Of a stretch of DNA of 64,000 nt, positions 18,085 through 28,609 are shown piece by piece. A program made the position numbers and the translations under genes. The notes beneath the pieces were generated by a model, which did not search any database, had not been told where the DNA came from, and worked only from the letters and a program-made list of their open reading frames with translations. The stretch is from an uncultured Tateyamaria sp. (GTDB lineage Bacteria; Pseudomonadota; Alphaproteobacteria; Rhodobacterales; Rhodobacteraceae), in assembly GCF_947503415.1 (NCBI RefSeq), contig NZ_CANNDS010000001.1, positions 1,212,501 to 1,276,500 of the forward strand, written 5' to 3'. The number at the start of each line of letters is the position of its first letter. Position 1 is the first letter of the stretch.

Positions 18085-18477
18085 ATGACCAACCGCCGTT
18101 CTTTCCTTATCGGTTCCGCAACCCTTCTGGCCTCCACCGCCATCCCGTCCTTCAGCTTTGCTGGCGGTCACGGCCGCATCGGTGAGTTCACCGGCGCCAG
18201 CAACCACGTCACCAAAGGCCGCGCCGAAGTGGTCACCAAGAATGGCAAAAGCCAGGTGATCCTGCTGGATGACTTCTGGTTCGACGGTGCGCCCGACCCA
18301 AAAGTGGCGCTGGGTCGCGATGGCTATGACAGCGACACGCTGATGGGTCTCTTGAAAGCGAACTCAGGCAAGCAGACCTTTGATGTGCCCGCCGGTATCG
18401 ACGCCGCGACATATAACGAAGTCTGGATCTGGTGCGAGAAGTTCAACGTGCCGCTGGGCGTTGCCAAGTTGAACTGA
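18085..18477 (+). CDS. DM13-domain protein with Tat-like signal
   Basis: A 130-residue exported protein. The N-terminus TNRRSFLIGSATLLAS has an RR pair followed by a hydrophobic core and an AxA-like cleavage region (SFA), suggesting Tat export. The remaining ~100 residues match the DM13 fold: DDFWFDGAPDPKV, a VPAGID turn, and the terminal EVWIWCEKFNVPLGVA with the single conserved Cys. DM13 domains are proposed to act in redox or electron transfer; this is not proven. It has a CGGAG-type ribosome site and the terminator at 18501, and is the only rightward gene between hslU and hslV. Confidence 0.82.
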   Translation: MTNRRSFLIGSATLLASTAIPSFSFAGGHGRIGEFTGASNHVTKGRAEVVTKNGKSQVILLDDFWFDGAPDPKVALGRDGYDSDTLMGLLKANSGKQTFDVPAGIDAATYNEVWIWCEKFNVPLGVAKLN

Positions 18478-18500
18478 TCCGGTTCAACGTTCGAAAAGAA

Positions 18501-18528
18501 GGCCGCTGTGCAGAACAGCGGCCTTTTT
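18501..18528. terminator. Bidirectional terminator between the DM13 and aldo/keto reductase genes
   Basis: Arms GGCCGCTGT (18501-18509) and ACAGCGGCC (18515-18523) are followed by TTTTT and preceded by an A-rich stretch, so the hairpin can end transcripts from either side. Confidence 0.9.
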
Positions 18529-18532
18529 CGTT

Positions 18533-19570
18533 TCACGACAGGATTTTTGTGTTCAGCTCATCCGTCATCATGGCGTCAAACCAGTGCGGATAGCGTTTTG
18601 CCGGTGGTGCAATGTCCGAAAGGGCTGACAGCTCGCTCTCGCTCAGTGTTAATCCGGGTGCGGCAAGCGCTGCATCCATGTGGCTCATCTTCGAAGCGCC
18701 AAAGATCACGCTGTGCCCCCGATCCTGAGCCAGCAACCACGCCAGCGCAACAGTTGCGGGATGCGCGTCATGCGTCTTGGCGACGTCGCTTAGCGTTTCG
18801 ATGATCTTCCGCGCGGTAGCCTTCTCGATCCCAAGGAAATCACCGCCCTCGCTCAACCGCCCGTCGCCTGCTTCGAGGTTGTCAGGGTCGTACTTGCCCG
18901 ACAGCAAACCACCAGCAAGCGGCGACCATGCCATCAGGCCACCGCCCATTTCGGTCATCATGGGCAGTACATCCAGTTCGATGTCGCGGGCCACGAGGTT
19001 ATACAGGTATTGCCCTGCTACGAACGGCGCCAGGCGATGATCGCGTTGATATTGCACAGCGCGGGCCATCTGCCACGCGTTCCAGTTTGACACACCGACA
19101 TACCGCACCTTGCCATGCTCAACGGCGATTTGCAGCGCGGCGAGCGTCTCTTCCAAAGGGGTTGTGAAATCTGTCTTGTGCAGCACCAGCAGATCGATGT
19201 GATCGATATCCATCCGACCCAGACTGCCTTCGATCTGTCTCAGGACATGGGCGCGGTTCAATCCCGCGTCGCCAATCTGATCCGTCTGGCGAAAACCAAG
19301 CTTGGTGCAGATCACCGCCTCGTTCCGGCGCTTGCCCAGCGCCTTGCCAAGGATATCTTCGGCCTCGCCGCTGGAATAGCCGTCAGCAGTGTCAAAGAAA
19401 TTCACGCCAGCATCTAACGCGCGATGCACCATCTCGGTCGCGGCGTCTTGTCCAACCTTGGCAACGCCGGGAATCCACTCGGACCCATGGTTGAAGGTCA
19501 TGGTGCCAAAGCACATGCGGCTGACGATCAGCCCCGAGTTGCCCATGCGGGTATAGGTCATGTCAGTCAT
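18533..19570 (-). CDS. Aldo/keto reductase
   Basis: A 345-residue NADPH-dependent aldo/keto reductase of the larger bacterial subgroup. Catalytic-tetrad regions are visible: the Asp and Tyr in [15 protein letters not shown], the Lys in VICTKLG and the His in LLVLHKTD. The [10 protein letters not shown] and [11 protein letters not shown] segments are typical. The substrate is unknown. The start ATG overlaps the hslV stop as ATGA, so it is translationally coupled to hslV; ATG at 19561 is an alternative start three codons in. This gene sits where hslU would be expected. Confidence 0.9.
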   Translation of the reverse strand: MTDMTYTRMGNSGLIVSRMCFGTMTFNHGSEWIPGVAKVGQDAATEMVHRALDAGVNFFDTADGYSSGEAEDILGKALGKRRNEAVICTKLGFRQTDQIGDAGLNRAHVLRQIEGSLGRMDIDHIDLLVLHKTDFTTPLEETLAALQIAVEHGKVRYVGVSNWNAWQMARAVQYQRDHRLAPFVAGQYLYNLVARDIELDVLPMMTEMGGGLMAWSPLAGGLLSGKYDPDNLEAGDGRLSEGGDFLGIEKATARKIIETLSDVAKTHDAHPATVALAWLLAQDRGHSVIFGASKMSHMDAALAAPGLTLSESELSALSDIAPPAKRYPHWFDAMMTDELNTKILS

Positions 19571-20124
19571 TTGCTAATCTTCTCCACCGTCAGGTTGCCG
19601 TTGGTGTAGACGCAGATGTCCGCCGCGATCTGCATGGCGTCGCGCGCCACGGCTTCGGCATCCTTGTCAGTGTCCATCATCCCGCGGGCAGCGGCCAAAG
19701 CGTAATTCCCGCCCGACCCAATCGCCGTCACATCATGTTCGGGTTCAAGCACGTCACCTGCGCCCGTGATGACCAGCATGTCCGCACCGTCCGACACGAT
19801 CAGCATCGCCTCCAGCTTTTGCAGGTATTTGTCGGTGCGCCAGTCCTTCGCCAACTCGACGCTTGCGCGGGCCAGTTGTCCGGGCGTTGCCTCCAGCTTG
19901 GATTCGAGGCGTTCGAGCAACGTGAATGCATCCGCCGTCGACCCGGCAAAGCCCGCGACGACGTCATATCCACCGGGGTTGAGCCGACGCACCTTGCGCG
20001 CGGTGCCCTTGATCACTGTTTGACCCAGCGACACTTGCCCGTCACCGGCGATCACAACCTCGCCGCCCTTTTTCACGCCGATGATGGTGGTTCCGTGCCA
20101 TCCGGGGAAGTCTGAGCTGGTCAT
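19567..20124 (-). CDS. hslV: ATP-dependent protease peptidase subunit HslV
   Basis: A 185-residue HslV, the threonine peptidase of the HslUV complex. The N-terminal Thr nucleophile follows an 11-residue propeptide (WHG|TTIIGV). GDGQVSLG and the conserved KVRRL segment are present. Normal length for alphaproteobacteria. It is followed in an ATGA overlap by the aldo/keto reductase rather than by hslU, which lies about 1.7 kb further on. Confidence 0.95.
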   Translation of the reverse strand: MTSSDFPGWHGTTIIGVKKGGEVVIAGDGQVSLGQTVIKGTARKVRRLNPGGYDVVAGFAGSTADAFTLLERLESKLEATPGQLARASVELAKDWRTDKYLQKLEAMLIVSDGADMLVITGAGDVLEPEHDVTAIGSGGNYALAAARGMMDTDKDAEAVARDAMQIAADICVYTNGNLTVEKISK

Positions 20125-20255
20125 GCGATATCTCCTTGATGTTCGGTCCTATATGCGACGTTCGTTGAGTGGCTTCAATCCGCACACGCATTGCGGCCGA
20201 AAAGCTCACGCGCGACACTTGCCATTGATCACCCAAACCTGACGCCGCAAATAAA

Positions 20256-20279
20256 AACGGCCCCGCACGCGGAGCCGTT
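20256..20279 (-). terminator. Terminator downstream of trxA
   Basis: Arms AACGGCCCCGC (20256-20266) and GCGGAGCCGTT (20269-20279), with one wobble pair and a very short apex, form a hairpin. The A-run at 20253-20257 gives a U-tract on leftward transcripts leaving trxA. Confidence 0.8.
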
Positions 20280-20301
20280 TCAAAAACCAGTCTTCGGATG
20301 A

Positions 20302-20622
20302 TCAGATGCTGTCTTCGATCCAGCTTTGCAGGGCAGCCTTCGGTTTGGCGCCTGCCATGTTCGAAACGACCTCACCATTCTTGAAGATGAACAATGCGGG
20401 GATACCGCGCACACCCATCTGGGCGGGCGAGTTTGGGTTTGAATCCACGTCCACTTTCACGATCTTGACCTTGCCCTCCATCTCGGACGACAGCTCTTCC
20501 AGAGCCGGGCCAATCTGCTTGCACGGGCCGCACCATTCGGCCCAAAAGTCCACCACAACGGGGACATCGGAATTTTTGACTTCGGCGTCGAAAGTCGCGT
20601 CGGTGACTGCCACGGTTGCCAT
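20302..20622 (-). CDS. trxA: Thioredoxin
   Basis: A 106-residue thioredoxin with the active site [13 protein letters not shown] (Cys at about 32 and 35) and the cis-Pro region [11 protein letters not shown]. It is a cytoplasmic dithiol reductant. It lies 38 bp after the addA stop on the same strand, an arrangement seen in many alphaproteobacteria, and ends at its own hairpin terminator. Confidence 0.97.
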   Translation of the reverse strand: MATVAVTDATFDAEVKNSDVPVVVDFWAEWCGPCKQIGPALEELSSEMEGKVKIVKVDVDSNPNSPAQMGVRGIPALFIFKNGEVVSNMAGAKPKAALQSWIEDSI

Positions 20623-20660
20623 GTGAGTTCTCCTGCCAGGCTCAAGCGTAGGGTGGCAAC

Positions 20661-23600
20661 CTAGGTACGCCCCGGAGCATCGTCAAGATATGGCGTGCGA
20701 GACAACGCTGTCGTCACGATATCGTGCGAGATGGGCATCAGCACACCTGTGTGGGTCCACAGAATGCTAAGGCGAATTTCCCGATCGGGATAAATCTGAG
20801 CCATTGCATGGGCATAGGCACCCATTTGGCGCAAGACACCCTCGGGCGTTTGGTCAGCTGTGCCGGGCACAATGCGATTTGTCTTGAAATCCACCACGTG
20901 CACGATGTCCGGTGTGATGTGTAACCGATCAATTGTGCCATGGATGCGGTTCGCACCCAGGGCGGCCGTCAACGGAACTTCGGCAAAGACGTCATCGGCG
21001 AAAAGCCATGCAAGATCCGGATCAGACATGACCCGATTTGCTTGCGCCTGCGCATCAGACTTCAGCGCTTCGGAAAGCGCCGAATTGTCCAATAGCTGTG
21101 CCCCCAAACGAGAGCCATCAAGCAGCGCATGGACCAGCGTTCCAAATGCTTTGGCGGTTTCCTCATCCAGCCCATCACCGGGCAAAGCCTTGGCACCTCC
21201 AAGGTCGGACGGTGACACGGTCGTTTTGTCTACATCCGGGGTGCGCGCAGGTTCTGAATAAAGCGTGGGCAACGTGGCGCTCATCTGTCGGTCGGCTGGG
21301 ATGTCATCGCGTGCGTCGAACACCCAATCGCCATGCTGCATCCGCAATCCCGGCCCCACGGGCGTGTCAAAAGCGGTACAGCCGCTTTCCTCCATCCCGG
21401 CCTGAACCCGCTGGTGCCAATCATCGCCGTTCTTGTCCAATTCCCCGGCGGCCCCGACAATGAGCCACTTTTCAGCCCGCGTCAGTGCCACATAAAGCAA
21501 ACGCAGTGATTCTTCTCGCTGTGCGGCTTTCATCTCTTCCAACCGCTGGCCCATCGCTTCGGGCTGATGGTCCGATGGCATTTTCCACACCGGTGTGTCT
21601 GTCATACGAATTATGTTGTTGCGGATCTGGATATCGCGCTTTCCGCATTCGGGCAGGATCACGATGGGCGCTTCCAAACCTTTTGATCCGTGCACAGTCA
21701 TCACCCGGATCTGGTTAGACGCGCTGTCGATCTGGCGCTTGACTTCAAGGTCGTCGGTTTCCATCCACGTCAGAAACCCTGTCAGGCTTGGTACCTCACT
21801 GCGCTCGTAGGACAATGCTTGCGACAACAGCGCGTTGATCCCATCCTCTGCCTCGGTTCCGAGGCGCGCGAGCATACGCTGGCGCCCACGGTGACGGGTC
21901 AGCATGCGTTCGATCAAGTCATAGGGGCGCAGGAAATCCACATTGTCCCGCAAGTCCCGCAGAATCGAGACTGTTTCGGGGAATTCGTCCAGTTTATTGC
22001 GTAAAGATCGCCATAGTTCTTCTTCTGATCTGTGATGCGCAAGCGTGAACAAATCTTGCTCTGACCACCCGAACAATGGGGACCGGAGTGCGGTCGCCAA
22101 GGACAAGCTGTCCTCGGGCGTGGCGAGGAATGACAGAAGCGCGCCCAGATCCCGCACGGCTGTTTCCGCACCAACTTTCAGGCGATCCGCACCCGCGATG
22201 GGCAGGTCCAGTTCTTTGCAGGCGCGGATGATGTCGGGAAAGATGCCCCCGCGCCGCTGCACAAGGATCAAGAAATCGCGCGGTTGAACAGGGCGCGCAC
22301 CGTTCCCGTCCGGAATCAGGGTGCCATCATCCAACAGCGTCTTGATCTGTTCTGCAACGGCCATGGCAAGCGTACGGAACTGATGTTCGTGGCTGCGCCT
22401 GTCCACAGGATCGAACCAGTCCCGCTCCGTGGTTTTTTCCGGCTTTGGCACAAGCGGCCACAAATCGACCCGCCCGGGAAGATTGGCGTTGAACGCAATA
22501 TGTTCCCCATCGCCAAAGCCTGCCCCCGGCTCCGATTGAAACACCTTGTCAACCAACCGTAGGATCGCGGGAGAAGACCGGAAGGAAAAATCGAGGCTGC
22601 GATCCCAGAGCTTTTGCCCGACTTCTCCCAACTTAGAGCCGAATTCCATCTGCATTCGATCAAACTCTCGGGGGTCGGCACCTTGGAACGAATAGATCGA
22701 CTGCTTTTTGTCACCAACGACAAAGATCGTGCGGGTGATGTCTGGGCGCGCACCCTCTCCGCTAGAAAACTCTTCTGCAAGCCGCCGGATCACGTCCCAT
22801 TGGGTCGGGCTTGTGTCCTGCGCTTCGTCCACGAGGATATGATCAATCCCGCCATCCAGGCGATACAACACCCATGCCGACACGTCCTTGTCGCTTAGCA
22901 GGTGCCGCGCTTTCTGGATGAGATCATCGAAGTCCAGCCACCCGCGTCTCTGTTTTGCCTCGGCGTAAAGCTGTGAAAACCGGCTGGCAAAACGATGCAG
23001 CGCGACAGTCCGCTCAGCCGCTTCGATTGCAAGACGCGACTGGCGCGCCTCTTCCACACGTTCAATCAGCGCCTCAAGCTGAGGTAACAAATGGGCCGCT
23101 TGTGCCTGGGTCGACTTGGTTGGAAAGCGTTTCTTGCGCGTACCGGCTTGGGTCAGAAAAGCCGCCTCGGCAATGGAAAGACTGCCGGTATCAAGCGAAA
23201 CGATTTCTTTCAGGGTTTCACCAACAGCTTTGTCCGTGACGCCCTGTGTTGCGAGGATCGGGATCAGTTCTTGCAACATGTCCCAATCGGCGGGTGAAAA
23301 GGTCTCTGCAAGCAAGCTGTCGCGCGTCAAATCGTGTGGTTGTCCAAATAATGCCAAGGCATCGCCGATTTTCAAATCGCCAAAGTCTGTCCCGATGCCA
23401 ACGATTTCCTTGGTGAGGGCAAGAAAGTCCTCGCCCCTGTATTGTGCGGCCAGCCCCGTCAACGCCTCTGCGTCAGTACCTTCAGCCATTTGATCGACCA
23501 GCTCGGCCCGCAACAACTCGGCGGCGCGATCTTCAATCTCTGTGAATTGAGGGCTTACACCCGCTTCGAGTGGAAATCGCCTGAGTAGAGACGCACAAAA

Positions 23601-23981
23601 CGAGTGAATCGTCTGTATTTTGAGACCGCCCGGAGTTTCGATCGCACGTGCAAAGAGCGTGCGCGCATGACGCAGTTCCTTTGCATCCGGAACATGTTCC
23701 AGCCCAAGTTCGGCCAGCTCGGATCGCAAAGCGGTGTCATCCAGCATCGCCCATGCACCTAGTCGCTGAAAAAGGCGGTTCTGCATCTCGGACGCGGCGG
23801 CCTTGGTATATGTCAGGCACAGGATGTGCTGGGGTTCGACATCTTCCAACAGCAGACGCGCAACACGGTCGGTCAACACACGCGTTTTGCCCGAGCCGGC
23901 GTTCGCAGACAGCCATGTGGACTGCATCGGCTGCGCTGCCTGTTGTTGGCGATGTGTCGCTTCGTTGGCAGCGATACTCAT
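20661..23981 (-). CDS. addA: Double-strand-break repair helicase-nuclease AddA
   Basis: A 1106-residue AddA, the UvrD-type helicase plus nuclease subunit of AddAB, which resects double-strand breaks for RecA loading. Walker A is SANAGSGKT near residue 30; Walker B is [15 protein letters not shown]. Further helicase motifs include [14 protein letters not shown]. The C-terminal nuclease has GTIDRLH and VVDFKTNR. The ATG at 23981 overlaps the addB stop (ATGA); a longer frame to 24020 is unlikely. It replaces RecBCD in this lineage. Confidence 0.95.
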   Translation of the reverse strand: MSIAANEATHRQQQAAQPMQSTWLSANAGSGKTRVLTDRVARLLLEDVEPQHILCLTYTKAAASEMQNRLFQRLGAWAMLDDTALRSELAELGLEHVPDAKELRHARTLFARAIETPGGLKIQTIHSFCASLLRRFPLEAGVSPQFTEIEDRAAELLRAELVDQMAEGTDAEALTGLAAQYRGEDFLALTKEIVGIGTDFGDLKIGDALALFGQPHDLTRDSLLAETFSPADWDMLQELIPILATQGVTDKAVGETLKEIVSLDTGSLSIAEAAFLTQAGTRKKRFPTKSTQAQAAHLLPQLEALIERVEEARQSRLAIEAAERTVALHRFASRFSQLYAEAKQRRGWLDFDDLIQKARHLLSDKDVSAWVLYRLDGGIDHILVDEAQDTSPTQWDVIRRLAEEFSSGEGARPDITRTIFVVGDKKQSIYSFQGADPREFDRMQMEFGSKLGEVGQKLWDRSLDFSFRSSPAILRLVDKVFQSEPGAGFGDGEHIAFNANLPGRVDLWPLVPKPEKTTERDWFDPVDRRSHEHQFRTLAMAVAEQIKTLLDDGTLIPDGNGARPVQPRDFLILVQRRGGIFPDIIRACKELDLPIAGADRLKVGAETAVRDLGALLSFLATPEDSLSLATALRSPLFGWSEQDLFTLAHHRSEEELWRSLRNKLDEFPETVSILRDLRDNVDFLRPYDLIERMLTRHRGRQRMLARLGTEAEDGINALLSQALSYERSEVPSLTGFLTWMETDDLEVKRQIDSASNQIRVMTVHGSKGLEAPIVILPECGKRDIQIRNNIIRMTDTPVWKMPSDHQPEAMGQRLEEMKAAQREESLRLLYVALTRAEKWLIVGAAGELDKNGDDWHQRVQAGMEESGCTAFDTPVGPGLRMQHGDWVFDARDDIPADRQMSATLPTLYSEPARTPDVDKTTVSPSDLGGAKALPGDGLDEETAKAFGTLVHALLDGSRLGAQLLDNSALSEALKSDAQAQANRVMSDPDLAWLFADDVFAEVPLTAALGANRIHGTIDRLHITPDIVHVVDFKTNRIVPGTADQTPEGVLRQMGAYAHAMAQIYPDREIRLSILWTHTGVLMPISHDIVTTALSRTPYLDDAPGRT

Positions 23982-26929
23982 TCCAGCACCTCGGCGACCG
24001 GTTCCTCTGTTACATCCCATTCGCCAAATCGGGCCAGTTGATCGTAATCCCGCGCTTCCCGATCTTCGTAGAGGGCGCGGCGCGATGTATATCCTTTGTC
24101 ACCTTCGAGATACGCGCTCAGTAACCCCACCAATTCTGCAAGCACCTGACGCGGAGGCTCGATGTCCAGCGGCGCATCTTCGGTTTTGGGTGTGCTGCCC
24201 ATTCCAATGAATTGCGCCGCACGAACGGGCCGCGGGCCAAGTGTGGCGAACGCGCCCTCCTCGACCATCGCCGCTTCGATCAACAGCTGCTTGTCGAAGT
24301 GTTTTTGCTGATCCTTGGTCGGGGGTGATCCGGACTTGTAGTCGTAAAGTATGACGGCACCCGACGCGTCGACATCAATGCGGTCCGCACGCCCTTCAAG
24401 TTCTGTCTTGATGGCGAGCAGGGTCAACTTCCCGATGGCTTCGTTCTCGAACAGGGTCGGAGTGGCAATTGTCTGCCGCACCTTTTCCGTATCAACCAGC
24501 CATTCGGCGGCTCGACTGAAACGCGCTAGCCAAAGCGCACGAGCGGCCGGCCAAGGCACGTCCCGCGTCAGCACGTGACGCGCGTGCTCCATCAATGCGT
24601 CAACCGTCAGGGTGCCCGGTTTGTCCAGCGTGTCCCGCACAAACCGCTCCATGACGTCATGCGACAGGATTCCACGCAACAGGGCGTCGGGTGTTTGCAC
24701 CAAGGGCCGCAGGGCCCGCAAGCGCAACACGTGCTTGGCGTAGATTGCGTAAGGGTCCCGTATCAAGGTTTGAATTTCTGTGACGGTAAAGCGACGTGGC
24801 CGTGCGGATACCGGCGGGCAGGGCGCAGGCCGCGTTGCCTTCGGTACATCCGGCGCCGCTTCAAGCTGCCGGGTTAGTGCAAGCCAATGCGTGCCGCGAT
24901 CCTGCATCGCCGCCCAGTGATCCTTTTGTCCTTGACTTGCCAATCCCTGCAATAGGTTGCGCAATCGGTTCACCCAACGGGAGGGGACAGTTTCCGCATC
25001 GTCTGACCGGATGGACCGGGTCAGCCAGACCTCAGGTGCAGCGATGGCTTGCTGGAAATCATGGGCAGACAGGCCAATCCTGCGTTCAGGCAGCAGCAGC
25101 CCGGCATCAAAGCGCATCTTTCGGTTCAACCACGGATCGGGCGCGGGTGGTTCGGGCCAAGTTCCATCATTGAGACCAGCGAGGATCACAAGGTCTGCGC
25201 CCTGCACCCGTGCTTCGAGCGTGCCCCAGATCATAATGTCGGGATGCGGCGTGTCACGGTCCCGCACATCGTCGCCGTGTCGCAATGCGGTCGCGACCAG
25301 ATTTGCATAATCACGGGCAGAGAGTTCGCCGCCGTAACCCGCATTCTCGGCCAGACTATCCATGACGCTGCGCGCAGCTTTGCCAGCCTTCTTCTCCCAT
25401 AGCTCACCTGCGTCTGTACCGTTTGGTCCCTGCGCCAACGTCTCAGCCAGAGTGCGATGTAGCGACACCCACCTTTCAAGTGGCAGCTGCTCAGATACCT
25501 CGCGCCCGCACAAGACGTCTCCGACCCAGGTGGCCCACGGTTCGATTTCTTCCACCTGTTTGGTGGCTTTCGCAGCGCAGCGGATCAAGCCATCAGGATC
25601 GGGATAAGGCAGTCCATCCTTGCGCATGCGCAGCTCAAGACGTTGCGTGTTGAGCTGATGCAGATTTCGGTCCGCGCCCGAATGGGCCAATGGGTGCTTG
25701 AGCAGTGTAAGCAATGCTTCTGCATCCAGGGGCGACTGAAACACCGCCGCCATGTGCCGCAAGAACCGTCCCGGTGGCGAGAGGTGCAAAGGTGTGCCAG
25801 CACTGTCGTCCGGGACGATTTCCCAGCGATCCAATGCTGCCGTCACCTGTCGCGTCAACATGCGATCAGGCGTTATTAGAGCCGCCTTTTGCCCATCATC
25901 TGTGGCTTTTCGCAAGCGCATGGCGATGGCAATTGCTTCGGCCCGCGGCGTATCTGCCTCGACAAGCGTGATGTTGGCTGTTGCAGTGCTTAGGTCGGTC
26001 AGGCGCGGACCTTCTTCGCGCCACGCGTCGGTGACGGGCGCCGGGCGCAAAGCGAGCGACACAAGGGCATTTCGCGCGCGAGATGCTGGAGGCAAGCCCG
26101 TCCAGGATGTGACATCTGCGGGTTGCAGATTGAGGGCATGACACAGACGCAGAAAGCGGAATTGGGGATGATCCTCAGCTGTTTGATCCTTGGCCAGGAC
26201 GTCCCACACGTCTGCCGGCATATGATCATCGAAACCGGGCAGCAGAACGGCCCCTTGAGGAAGTGCGGCGACCGCTTGCATCAACAAAAGGGTTGTCCCA
26301 CGCGACCCGGTGGACCCGACCACAATCACCGGATCCTTGGGTGGTGTATGCGCCCAATGCTCTGCAAGTTGCAGAACAGTTGCGCGTTGTCGTGCTTCTG
26401 GATCAGGCGCGCTGTTGCTGGCGTCGATATAGTCTTGGGCGATGGCGATGAATTGCTGCGCGCGCGCCCAGTGCCCGGATTGATCCGACACATCCAGATT
26501 TGCGATGTCCGCGGCACTGACGCCTTCGCCCTGCATCTCGTCCATCAGAGTGGCCAGACTGTCCGCCAGATCAAATGGCCCGGCGTCCGGGGCAAGGTCG
26601 GGTTGTCGGTCGATCAAGGTCTGGATTAATGTCGCAAGCTCAAGCCTTCGCCGCAGGGGTGACGCGCTGGGTGGCAATGGTTGCGCGGGCAGCAGATCGT
26701 CCAGTTGCGTGATCATGCGGATGCGTGGCAAAAGCCGGGCAGGCCCTTCATCGAACAGGGCGCGAAGCCGCCGCGCCATGCGAGTGGTGTTGACCAGCAA
26801 GGTCACCTGCGCCCACGCTTCGGGCGGGGCGTCTTTCAAACGGTCCTCCAATCCGCGCACAACGGCGAGGGGGAAATCGACACCAGGGGCGCATCCGTAC
26901 AAGCGGGCTGTGTCCGAAGGGTCAAACAT
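23978..26929 (-). CDS. addB: Double-strand-break repair protein AddB
   Basis: A 983-residue AddB of the alphaproteobacterial type. The N-terminal half resembles an inactive helicase domain, and the C-terminal nuclease has GRADRIDVD followed by LYDYKSGSPPT, the PD-(D/E)XK core. I see no cluster of cysteines around the nuclease or at the C-terminus of the kind that holds the iron-sulfur staple in Bacillus AddB. I start at ATG 26929 (MFDPSDTARLYG), which overlaps the end of murU by 8 bp; the longer frame to 27052 runs inside murU. Confidence 0.92.
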   Translation of the reverse strand: MFDPSDTARLYGCAPGVDFPLAVVRGLEDRLKDAPPEAWAQVTLLVNTTRMARRLRALFDEGPARLLPRIRMITQLDDLLPAQPLPPSASPLRRRLELATLIQTLIDRQPDLAPDAGPFDLADSLATLMDEMQGEGVSAADIANLDVSDQSGHWARAQQFIAIAQDYIDASNSAPDPEARQRATVLQLAEHWAHTPPKDPVIVVGSTGSRGTTLLLMQAVAALPQGAVLLPGFDDHMPADVWDVLAKDQTAEDHPQFRFLRLCHALNLQPADVTSWTGLPPASRARNALVSLALRPAPVTDAWREEGPRLTDLSTATANITLVEADTPRAEAIAIAMRLRKATDDGQKAALITPDRMLTRQVTAALDRWEIVPDDSAGTPLHLSPPGRFLRHMAAVFQSPLDAEALLTLLKHPLAHSGADRNLHQLNTQRLELRMRKDGLPYPDPDGLIRCAAKATKQVEEIEPWATWVGDVLCGREVSEQLPLERWVSLHRTLAETLAQGPNGTDAGELWEKKAGKAARSVMDSLAENAGYGGELSARDYANLVATALRHGDDVRDRDTPHPDIMIWGTLEARVQGADLVILAGLNDGTWPEPPAPDPWLNRKMRFDAGLLLPERRIGLSAHDFQQAIAAPEVWLTRSIRSDDAETVPSRWVNRLRNLLQGLASQGQKDHWAAMQDRGTHWLALTRQLEAAPDVPKATRPAPCPPVSARPRRFTVTEIQTLIRDPYAIYAKHVLRLRALRPLVQTPDALLRGILSHDVMERFVRDTLDKPGTLTVDALMEHARHVLTRDVPWPAARALWLARFSRAAEWLVDTEKVRQTIATPTLFENEAIGKLTLLAIKTELEGRADRIDVDASGAVILYDYKSGSPPTKDQQKHFDKQLLIEAAMVEEGAFATLGPRPVRAAQFIGMGSTPKTEDAPLDIEPPRQVLAELVGLLSAYLEGDKGYTSRRALYEDREARDYDQLARFGEWDVTEEPVAEVLE

Positions 26930-27614
26930 CGTGATGTCGCAACATGTCTTCGGCGATGTCGATGCCTTCGGGATGACCGACGTCGCACCAATGCCCGGGG
27001 TAGTGCAGGCCGCGCAACCGCCCGTCTGCCGCCATCCTGCTCCATACGACATTCAGGGAAAACGCCGTGTCAGGCACCTCACGCAGCAGAGCGGTCTTCA
27101 TGATCTGCACACCGCCATAGACCATGTCTCCGCCGCGGTGCAAAAGCCCTTCGTCGTCCAAGTGGAAGTCGCCGCCGCTTGAACGTCCGTGCACCCTCGC
27201 GCTGGGCACACACATCAGCAATGCGTCTGTATCTTCAGGATTCCAAGCCTCCAGCAACATATGCAGCGGGTTCGGGCCAGCCCAAATCGCATCTGGGTTC
27301 ACCGTGATGACAGGATCACATTCCAACAATGGCAAAGCATTGCGTAGCCCGCCGCCCGTTTCGAGAATGTCCGGTTCTTCCCGTACTGTTATGACCTGAC
27401 GATCCGCCAGATGTGCCTCCAGAACCTCGGGCCGATAGTGCAGGTTGACCACCGTCCGCGGAGGCGCGATCGGGTCAACCATATCCAATGCGTGGTCGAT
27501 CATCGACTTGCCCGCCACCGGGATCATCGGTTTCGGCTGCACTTTGGTCAGATGCTTCATCCGCGTCCCGAACCCGGCCGCAAAGATCATTACGGCAGGG
27601 GTATTGTTTGGCAT
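26922..27614 (-). CDS. murU: MurNAc-1-phosphate uridylyltransferase-like nucleotidyltransferase
   Basis: A 230-residue nucleotidyltransferase of the sugar-1-phosphate type, with the signature FAAGFGTRMKHLTKVQPKPM, the ETGGGLRNAL element and a metal-binding NPDAIW. It lies directly after an AmgK-like kinase, overlapping it by 25 bp. In Pseudomonas and Caulobacter the AmgK-MurU pair recycles peptidoglycan amino sugars to UDP-MurNAc, so I infer the same here. A generic NDP-sugar pyrophosphorylase is the alternative. Confidence 0.85.
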   Translation of the reverse strand: MPNNTPAVMIFAAGFGTRMKHLTKVQPKPMIPVAGKSMIDHALDMVDPIAPPRTVVNLHYRPEVLEAHLADRQVITVREEPDILETGGGLRNALPLLECDPVITVNPDAIWAGPNPLHMLLEAWNPEDTDALLMCVPSARVHGRSSGGDFHLDDEGLLHRGGDMVYGGVQIMKTALLREVPDTAFSLNVVWSRMAADGRLRGLHYPGHWCDVGHPEGIDIAEDMLRHHDV

Positions 27615-28609
27615 TGGTTCTTCAGGCTTTGGAGTATTGTGGGGGTCGGGTCAGGCAATTCCGCCCGAATGAGTGGTGCGATGTGCGCCGCCGCGGGGTG
27701 CCCGAGATTGGTCTCAATATGATGCCAGACCCGGGGAATCAAATCGACATAGTGCGGTTTGCCATAGCTAAGTGACAGCCGTGCAAACACGCCCAAAATG
27801 CGCAGGTTGCGTTGCAATCCAAGCAGGGCATAGGCGTCACGAAATGCGCTGTCATTTGTACCTGACCCCGCGATGTATCGGTCCATCATGGCCGATTGGA
27901 CACTTGGCGACACGTCCCGTCGGGCGTCCTGCAAAACCGACACGAGATCATAAGCCGGATGCCCGAGCATTGCGTCCTGATAGTCGAGCAAGCCCACGCG
28001 TCGCGCGCCGGATCGATCCGGCAACCAGATCAGGTTTTCGGCATGGTAATCGCGCTGGATCAAAACCGCAGGTGCCGCGTCCAACGGTTGAAGCGCGGCG
28101 CGCATGGCCGTTCCAAATGCGTTCCGTGCATTGGTGTTCACCGACCCTCGCACCCCGCGTTGATACCAATCAAAGGCAAGGCTCGCAGCCTCTGTCATCA
28201 CATCAGCATCGTAGCGTGGCAAGTCGGGTGGGGGGGCTTGGTGCAGGTCCAGAAGAACGTCAACGGCTGCTTCATAAAGTGGCATTTCACGCGTTGGGTC
28301 CTGTTCGATCACTCGGGCGAACAGGTCATCGCCTAGATCTTCGATCAACAGAAAGCCGTTTGCGTCATCCTGAGCGTGGACTTCCGGCGCTGACAGTCCC
28401 GCTTTGCGCAGATAGCTCGTGATATTGACGAAGGGGCGGACGTCCTCGCCCTTTTCCGGCGGCGCATCCATCAGTATCCGGGTCTGAGCTGCTTGTGTCA
28501 GCCGTTCATATTTCCGGTTGGATGCATCACCTGCCACCAGAACCCGGTGCGCGCCATCCCAGCCCGTATGCTGCAGAAAAGATGTTTTCAGATCGGCGCG
28601 ATCAGGCAT
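27590..28609 (-). CDS. amgK: Anomeric MurNAc/GlcNAc kinase AmgK-like phosphotransferase
   Basis: A 339-residue aminoglycoside-phosphotransferase-fold kinase. The catalytic loop IQRDYHAENLIW and the metal-binding LLDYQDAMLGHPAYDL are clear, and the N-terminal GDASNRKYERL is typical of AmgK. It would phosphorylate C1 of MurNAc/GlcNAc for cell-wall recycling with the adjacent MurU. I start at ATG 28609, which overlaps the tsaE stop by 8 bp; the upstream frame to 28627 adds six residues. Confidence 0.85.
   Translation of the reverse strand: MPDRADLKTSFLQHTGWDGAHRVLVAGDASNRKYERLTQAAQTRILMDAPPEKGEDVRPFVNITSYLRKAGLSAPEVHAQDDANGFLLIEDLGDDLFARVIEQDPTREMPLYEAAVDVLLDLHQAPPPDLPRYDADVMTEAASLAFDWYQRGVRGSVNTNARNAFGTAMRAALQPLDAAPAVLIQRDYHAENLIWLPDRSGARRVGLLDYQDAMLGHPAYDLVSVLQDARRDVSPSVQSAMMDRYIAGSGTNDSAFRDAYALLGLQRNLRILGVFARLSLSYGKPHYVDLIPRVWHHIETNLGHPAAAHIAPLIRAELPDPTPTILQSLKNQCQTIPLP

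Noticed and set aside
18085..18477. Mobile insertion explaining the hslV-hslU split
   Set aside because: No transposase, terminal repeats, target duplication or unusual base composition around the DM13 and aldo/keto reductase genes.
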